Below the pieces are notes generated by a model. That model was given only the letters and a program-made list of their open reading frames with translations. It did no database searches and was not told the DNA's origin. From Patescibacteria group bacterium (lineage in GTDB: Bacteria; Patescibacteriota; Patescibacteriia; XYB2-FULL-38-15): a stretch of DNA of 10,529 nucleotides. Shown here one piece after another: positions 6,226-10,529 of the stretch. Within the stretch, counting starts at the first letter, position 1, and each line of letters begins with the position of its first letter. The DNA lies in the NCBI GenBank assembly GCA_018818855.1, contig JAHIRI010000003.1, positions 1-10,529 of the forward strand, in the 5' to 3' direction. The position numbers and the translations under genes are program-made.

Positions 6226-9200
6226 TCTGTATATTCCCCTTACCTATCAATTCTTCAAGCGCCTCGCGACATTCATCATTTGGGGCGACAGAATAATCTG
6301 TCTGGATTTTTTTTCTTCCGTCCGCCCCCAAAACTGATAGTAGAACTCTGTGATCACCCTTATAGCGGAAAAAAATGTCTTTTAATTTCTGGGTTGTTTC
6401 CGTCCCCAGTGAATTTATCCGAATACACACAGCTTTGGGATCACTTGATGATGGGGGTTCACTGCCGGATAGCGCAATACTTGCGTTTTGAATTTTTGGC
6501 GCGCCATTTCCTTCCGCGGGCGAAACCACATGATAAAAATTTCCGTTTGTTTTTTCTGCCCTTTTCACAATTTCCGTAATATTTTCTTTATTTATTTCTT
6601 TTGCGTCTTCACAAATTAATTTCATTTCCCCGTCCTTATCCGACAGTCTTCCGCTGGCGAGAATTATCCGACCCGTCTGGAAAACATCGTTCATATTTTT
6701 TAAAGCTTTAGGAAAAACCAAAAGTTCGGTCGAACCGCCAACATCTTCAATTTTAGCAAAAAGCATTGGCTCACCGCTTCGCGTAATAACTTTTTTTACT
6801 TCATTAATCACTCCGGCGATTTTTATTTTTGTGTTGGGCGGGCACTGATTCAGCGCCGAACACGCCACAACAATTTCCCGAAGGCTGCCAGATAACTCTG
6901 TTAAAGGATGCTCGCTAATATAAAGTCCAAGGTGTTCTTTTTCCCAAGAAAGTTTTTCTTCCTTCGTCGCCTCGGGCGCCGGATCAAGCCGTAGCGTCGG
7001 AACGCCGGAAGATGTGGCCATAATGCCGAATAAACTTGTTTGTTGGCTCGCCGCCTCGCGTCCCAAATCTTTTGTAAAATTAAGCAGTCTGTCTGAATTT
7101 ACAAGCATTTGATTCCTCTCTCCGAAACGATCCATGGCTCCGCACTTTATCAAACTTTCCAGAGATTTTTTATTCAAATCTTTCGTTTGAACTCTTGTTA
7201 AAAAATCTTCCAAATTTTTATATACGCCGTTTTCTTTTCTTTCACGAATAATAGTTTTAACAATATTTTCCCCAACATTTTTAACGGCTAAAAGTCCAAA
7301 ACGGATACGCGGCCGGCCTTCGGCTAATGATGCGGCCACAACCGTAAAAGTGGAAAAACTTTCATTAATGTCCGGGGGCATAACTTCAATTTTCATTTGC
7401 TTACATTCTTCAACCAAAACGGCAATGCGTTCAATATCCCCATGGTCCGAAGTTAAAAGCGAAGCCATAAATTCAGCCGGATAGTTCGCTTTGAAATATG
7501 CCGTTTCGTAAGCAATTCTCGCGTAACAGGCGGCATGCGACCGATTAAAACCATAACCGGCGAAAGGTTCAATAAAAGCAAAAACGTTTTCTGCCGTTTC
7601 TTTACTAATGTCGTTTTTAACACAACCACTAATAAATTTTTCTTTTTGCTCGGCCAGGAGTTTCGCGATTTTTTTACCGACGGCTTTACGCAAAATATCT
7701 GCTTCGCCGAGCGTAAAACCAGCCAAGTCGCGGGCGATTTGCAAAACTTGTTCCTGATAAACAGCAATGCCGTGAGTTGTTGAAAGAATCGGCTCTAATT
7801 TCGGATGGAGATATTTTATTTTTTTGTTGGAATTTTTCCCGGCAATGAAACTTGGAATCCAGTCCATTGGACCTGGCCGATAAAGAGCAACCATGGCGAT
7901 GATATCTTCAAAAATTGTCGGTTTCAATTCGCGGAGATATCTTTTCATGCCCGAAGATTCAAGCTGGAAAACGCCGGTCGTATCCCCTTTTCGCAAAAGC
8001 GCAAACGTTTTTTCGTCTTGAAGTGGAATCGTTTCAGTATGAACTTTTTCACCATGAATTTTTTCAATAATCCCCAAAGTGTTTTCCAAGATAGTTAAAT
8101 TTTTCAATCCCAAAAAGTCCATTTTTAATAATCCCAAATCTTCAATCGGATGCAGAGAATATTGAGAAACGACTGTTTGATCGCCACTTGAAGCAAATTG
8201 CAACGGCGTATGATGGTCTAGCGGATTTTTAGTAATCACGACGCCGCAAGCATGGGTCGAAGCGTGGCGCGCCACTCCTTCAAGTTTCCGCGCCGTATCA
8301 ATTAATTTTTTTGCGCCAGGATCTTTATCATACAATTCCCTGAATTCCAAAATATTTTTGAGCGCTTCATCAAGCGTAAACATCAGGGGAATTAATTTTG
8401 CCAACTGGTCGCAAAAACTATACGGAAAATCAAGAACGCGCCCCGCATCGCGAATCGCGGCGCGCGCGGCCATTGTTCCAAAAGTAATAATTTGCGCGAC
8501 ATGATCGCGGCCGTACTTTCCTTCAACATAACGGATGACTTCATCGCGACGAGTGTCGGTAAAATCCAAATCAATATCAGGCATGCTGATTCTTTCCGGG
8601 TTTAAAAATCTTTCAAAAAGCAAATTGTAAAGCAAAGGATCAATGTTTGTAATGTTTGTTAAATAGGACACGATTGATCCGGCAGCCGACCCACGTCCCG
8701 GACCGACGACAATTCCATTATTTTTCGCCCAATTAACAAAGTCTTGAACAATCAAAAAATATGAAGCAAAGCCAGTTTTATCAATTACTGACAGTTCATA
8801 ATTTAATCTCTCAATAACTTTTACCACGTCCGCTTTTCCGCCTTCAACCGACTGCCCATCTTTTACTCTAAATTCTTCACCCACTTTTATAATTCCATAT
8901 CTTTTTTCCAATCCTCTCTCGCATAATTCTCGAAGATAAGCATTAGCCGTTTTCCCATCTGGCACTTCAAAATGCGGCAACATTATATTGCCGAGCTCTA
9001 ACTCTACATTGCACATCTCGGCAATCTTTAAAGTGTTTGATATAGCCTCGGAATTATCTTTAAAATCTTCTTCCATCCGCGCGGTCGGCCTCATTGAATA
9101 ATCTTCGCCCAACATACACATTCTATCTTTGTCGGTAATTTTTCTTTTGGTTTGGAGGCAAAGCAAAACGTCTTGCGCTTCGTCGTCTTCTGAATTTAAG

Positions 9201-9838
9201 TAATGAATGTCATTCGTCGCGACAAGCGGAATGCCCAAGGTTTTAGAAAAATTAATCAGTTCGCGATTTACAGTTTTTTGTTCTTCGCTGGATGGATGAT
9301 GTTGAATTTCCAGATAAAAATTTTCCGGACCAAAAATATTTTGATATTTTAAAATTAATTCTTTTGTTTTTTCCAAATCACCGTTTAAAACCGATGCGGG
9401 AATTTCTCCCTGGAGGCAAGCGGAAAGAGCAACCAGACCTTCATGATATTTTTCCAACACCTCCCAATCAATCCTTGGTTTATAATAAAAACCTTCTAAA
9501 TGAGCAATAGAAGTAATTTTGATAAGATTTTGATAACCAATTTTATTTTTAGCGAGAAGGATAAGATGATATGGCCGCTCATCAATTCTTGCGCGTTTAT
9601 TCTGTCGGCCATTTCGCGCCAGATACGCTTCCACTCCCAAAATTGGTTTTATCCCGGCCGCTTTGCATTTTTGATAAAACTCAACAATACCATACATCAC
9701 GCCGTGATCAGTAAGGGCAAGAGCTGGCATATTTTCCGCCTTGGCCTTGGCAATCAAATCGTCCAATTTAGCCAGACCATCAAGCAGACTATAGTGGCTG
9801 TGGGTGTGTAGGTGAACAAACATATTTATAAAACTCAA
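6212..9838 (-). CDS. dnaE: DNA polymerase III alpha subunit (DnaE type)
   Basis: This is the replicative DNA polymerase catalytic subunit, 1208 residues, close to the usual 1150-1200. The PHP domain (about 7-280) retains a full-looking metal site: H11 and H13, D20, H45 in TDHG, E70, H91, C141, D210 and H212. The polymerase core has GPGRGSAAGS (379-388), catalytic D421 and D423 in PDIDLDF, and D574 in KMDFLGLKN. A helix-hairpin-helix region is followed by a clamp-binding motif (QTSLF, 933-937), an OB fold (about 1005-1075) and the C-terminal domain (about 1136-1208). No intein is present. It is not PolC, as the PHP domain is N-terminal and no exonuclease is inserted. The start is uncertain. 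TTG at 9838 has AAGGAGG 11 nt upstream. The in-frame ATG at 9823 matches the usual N-terminus (MFVHLHTHSHYS) but has no close ribosome site. It lies 78 bases after the small membrane-protein gene. Confidence 0.97.
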   Translation of the reverse strand: MSFINMFVHLHTHSHYSLLDGLAKLDDLIAKAKAENMPALALTDHGVMYGIVEFYQKCKAAGIKPILGVEAYLARNGRQNKRARIDERPYHLILLAKNKIGYQNLIKITSIAHLEGFYYKPRIDWEVLEKYHEGLVALSACLQGEIPASVLNGDLEKTKELILKYQNIFGPENFYLEIQHHPSSEEQKTVNRELINFSKTLGIPLVATNDIHYLNSEDDEAQDVLLCLQTKRKITDKDRMCMLGEDYSMRPTARMEEDFKDNSEAISNTLKIAEMCNVELELGNIMLPHFEVPDGKTANAYLRELCERGLEKRYGIIKVGEEFRVKDGQSVEGGKADVVKVIERLNYELSVIDKTGFASYFLIVQDFVNWAKNNGIVVGPGRGSAAGSIVSYLTNITNIDPLLYNLLFERFLNPERISMPDIDLDFTDTRRDEVIRYVEGKYGRDHVAQIITFGTMAARAAIRDAGRVLDFPYSFCDQLAKLIPLMFTLDEALKNILEFRELYDKDPGAKKLIDTARKLEGVARHASTHACGVVITKNPLDHHTPLQFASSGDQTVVSQYSLHPIEDLGLLKMDFLGLKNLTILENTLGIIEKIHGEKVHTETIPLQDEKTFALLRKGDTTGVFQLESSGMKRYLRELKPTIFEDIIAMVALYRPGPMDWIPSFIAGKNSNKKIKYLHPKLEPILSTTHGIAVYQEQVLQIARDLAGFTLGEADILRKAVGKKIAKLLAEQKEKFISGCVKNDISKETAENVFAFIEPFAGYGFNRSHAACYARIAYETAYFKANYPAEFMASLLTSDHGDIERIAVLVEECKQMKIEVMPPDINESFSTFTVVAASLAEGRPRIRFGLLAVKNVGENIVKTIIRERKENGVYKNLEDFLTRVQTKDLNKKSLESLIKCGAMDRFGERNQMLVNSDRLLNFTKDLGREAASQQTSLFGIMATSSGVPTLRLDPAPEATKEEKLSWEKEHLGLYISEHPLTELSGSLREIVVACSALNQCPPNTKIKIAGVINEVKKVITRSGEPMLFAKIEDVGGSTELLVFPKALKNMNDVFQTGRIILASGRLSDKDGEMKLICEDAKEINKENITEIVKRAEKTNGNFYHVVSPAEGNGAPKIQNASIALSGSEPPSSSDPKAVCIRINSLGTETTQKLKDIFFRYKGDHRVLLSVLGADGRKKIQTDYSVAPNDECREALEELIGKGNIQILGS

Positions 9839-9891
9839 AAGCCAAAATTCCTCCTTGCTATTATAAAAAACTAAATAGGAATTTTGACTTT
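9838..9891 (-). promoter_or_regulatory. Long stem-loop enclosing the dnaE ribosome binding site
   Basis: In the dnaE-sense RNA bases 9891-9877 pair with 9852-9838 to give a 15-bp stem (14 Watson-Crick, one G-U) around a 24-nt loop. The Shine-Dalgarno AAGGAGG (9856-9850) straddles loop and stem: AAGG is in the loop and AGG is paired. The whole spacer and the first base of the TTG codon are paired. The single imperfect pair is G-U on this strand but C-A on the other, so the fold belongs to the dnaE message. Possible roles are translational control, thermosensing, RNase processing or attenuation between the small membrane gene and dnaE. Pairing is seen; the role is inferred. Confidence 0.55.
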
Positions 9892-9916
9892 AAAACCCTT
9901 ACTTCTTATTCTATTT

Positions 9917-10198
9917 CTACTTCCGAGATTTTTTCTTCTTCTCCCCAATAAACTCAACCATTTTTTCCACGGCTTTTCCAATCAACCCGAGATACGCGGA
10001 AGTGTTTTCAAATTTCTCCCTGATTTTTTCCACGGCCTGGCTAACCTTTTCCATCTTTTCCCGGAAATGCTTAATCGCCTGATTCGTCTGCCGGAGCATC
10101 ATTATAACATAATAGAGCATCCAGGAAAGAAAGATTGTCAGCCACAAAACCGAAAAAGCCAAAACTACGTAAAGCAGATCCTTACTTGTTTCTATCAT
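9917..10198 (-). CDS. Small membrane-anchored coiled-coil protein, function unknown
   Basis: This 93-residue protein has one hydrophobic segment at about 8-34 (LLYVVLAFSVLWLTIFLSWMLYY begins at 8). A basic, amphipathic helical region of about 35-85 follows, with heptad-like spacing (likely coiled coil), and the tail is Lys/Arg-rich (KKKKSRK). No enzymatic motif is visible. The layout resembles short DUF948-like membrane proteins, but similarity to a named family is uncertain. The ATG at 10198 is well supported by GGAGG five bases upstream. It starts 36 bases after the pheT stop and ends 78 bases before dnaE, so it is probably cotranscribed with both. An inner-membrane scaffold or division/envelope role is conceivable; no function can be assigned. 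Confidence 0.8.
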   Translation of the reverse strand: MIETSKDLLYVVLAFSVLWLTIFLSWMLYYVIMMLRQTNQAIKHFREKMEKVSQAVEKIREKFENTSAYLGLIGKAVEKMVEFIGEKKKKSRK

Positions 10199-10202
10199 AT
10201 TT

Positions 10203-10208
10203 CCTCCT
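10203..10208 (-). promoter_or_regulatory. Shine-Dalgarno sequence of the 93-residue membrane protein
   Basis: AGGAGG on the - strand stands 4 nt before the ATG at 10198, in the 36-base gap after the pheT stop. It confirms the start and that this short frame is a real gene. Confidence 0.85.
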
Positions 10209-10234
10209 ACGAATTAATTATTTAAATTATATAA

Positions 10235-10529
10235 TTAACTTCTCAACTTCGCGCCAAACTTCTGCTCTAATTTTTTAATAATTTTCTGTTCCACATTTTT
10301 TGCCTCTTCAAGTTTCAACGTCCTCTCATCCGAGCGATAAACAACCCTGAAAGCCAAACTCTTTTTACCCGGCTCTACTCCCCTTCCTTCATAAACATCA
10401 AAGAGCTTAACCTCCCGAACTATCTTATTTTCCGTTTCAAAAATATTTTTTAAGACATCGTCCCAAACCGTTTTTTTCGACACAATTAACGCAAGGTCGA
10501 GCTCGACGCCCGGATATTTCGGAATCGGC
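10235..10529 (-). CDS. pheT: Phenylalanyl-tRNA synthetase beta subunit, C-terminal part (5' end outside window)
   Basis: The frame is open to the window edge, giving 97 residues and a TAA stop at 10237-10235. They form almost the whole ferredoxin-fold anticodon-binding (FDX-ACB) domain that ends PheT. YPGVELDLALIV matches the family's usual (Y/F)P-x-V-x-R-DLAL entry strand, with L where Arg is common (ELDLAL). It is followed by VKLFDVYEG, KKSLAFRVVYRSDERTL and the closing helix up to AKLRS. This domain binds the tRNA-Phe anticodon stem, while the rest of PheT works with PheS in an alpha2-beta2 enzyme charging tRNA-Phe. A GTG codon at 10483 could be mistaken for a start and would give an 82-residue protein, but it lies inside the domain. 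It is followed by the 93-residue membrane gene and dnaE on the same strand. Confidence 0.93.
   Translation of the reverse strand, partial: PIPKYPGVELDLALIVSKKTVWDDVLKNIFETENKIVREVKLFDVYEGRGVEPGKKSLAFRVVYRSDERTLKLEEAKNVEQKIIKKLEQKFGAKLRS

Noticed and set aside
9860..9865. TATAAT on the - strand just upstream of dnaE, as a dnaE promoter
   Set aside because: No -35 is found at a suitable distance, and the predicted start (about 9853) would fall inside the Shine-Dalgarno sequence. It lies in the loop of the leader stem and is better read as A/T-rich loop sequence.
9884..9912. TTGACT with TATTCT 17 bases downstream on the + strand
   Set aside because: There is no + strand gene to drive, and TTGACT is part of the leader stem arm of dnaE on the opposite strand.
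10214..10238. Inverted repeat TTAATTAT / ATAATTAA after pheT
   Set aside because: It is eight A/T-only pairs in A/T-rich DNA with no T run, easily chance; the next gene has a strong ribosome site and is probably cotranscribed.
10235..10483. An apparently complete 82-codon gene starting at GTG 10483
   Set aside because: The frame stays open to the window edge, and the residues before the GTG (YPGVELDLALIV) belong to the same FDX-ACB domain. It is the end of pheT.

Overview
The window looks like chromosomal core sequence from a member of the Candidate Phyla Radiation (Patescibacteria, Parcubacteria-like). This is inferred from gene content and style, not from a database search. The signs are AT-rich intergenic DNA, a threonyl-tRNA synthetase lacking its N-terminal TGS domain, a single-pass membrane protein with a baseplate-J-like domain and a C-terminal SPFWVKKVP motif of a kind I associate with this group, a thrombospondin-type-3-repeat surface protein, and compact operons. 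All large reading frames are intact in the standard code. I see no mobile element, tRNA, rRNA or CRISPR array, and no gene-free stretch over 300 bases.

Layout. On the + strand there is the last 13 codons of an unknown gene (1-44), a strong intrinsic terminator (51-87), tandem promoters (91-132) and a PP2C-family serine/threonine phosphatase with a C-terminal coiled coil (163-1560). A bidirectional terminator (1566-1599) separates it from everything else, which runs on the - strand. In order of transcription these are: the end of pheT (10529-10235, entering from outside the window), a 93-residue membrane/coiled-coil protein (10198-9917), dnaE, the replicative DNA polymerase III alpha subunit (9838-6212), a hairpin at the dnaE stop followed directly by a promoter (6225-6177), a secreted, C-terminally anchored CARDB-TSP3-PKD protein (6119-4650), a baseplate-J-like membrane protein (4623-3442), and thrS (3390-1606).

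How they fit together. pheT, the small membrane gene and dnaE are closely spaced and look like one transcription unit of housekeeping genes. The TSP3 protein, the baseplate-J-like protein and thrS form a second unit of two envelope proteins plus a synthetase. The PP2C phosphatase has its own promoter and terminator and probably works in Ser/Thr phospho-signalling, but no partner kinase is visible.

The most interesting signals are in the RNA leaders. A 15-bp stem encloses the dnaE ribosome binding site region. A hairpin upstream of thrS displays the Shine-Dalgarno sequence as its loop, too far from the start codon for ordinary use. Genes that open a transcription unit lack a Shine-Dalgarno sequence, whereas most downstream genes have a strong one. 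I did not find a convincing wholly new multi-gene system; the envelope-protein pair and the PP2C-coiled-coil protein are the best candidates for uncharacterised biology.
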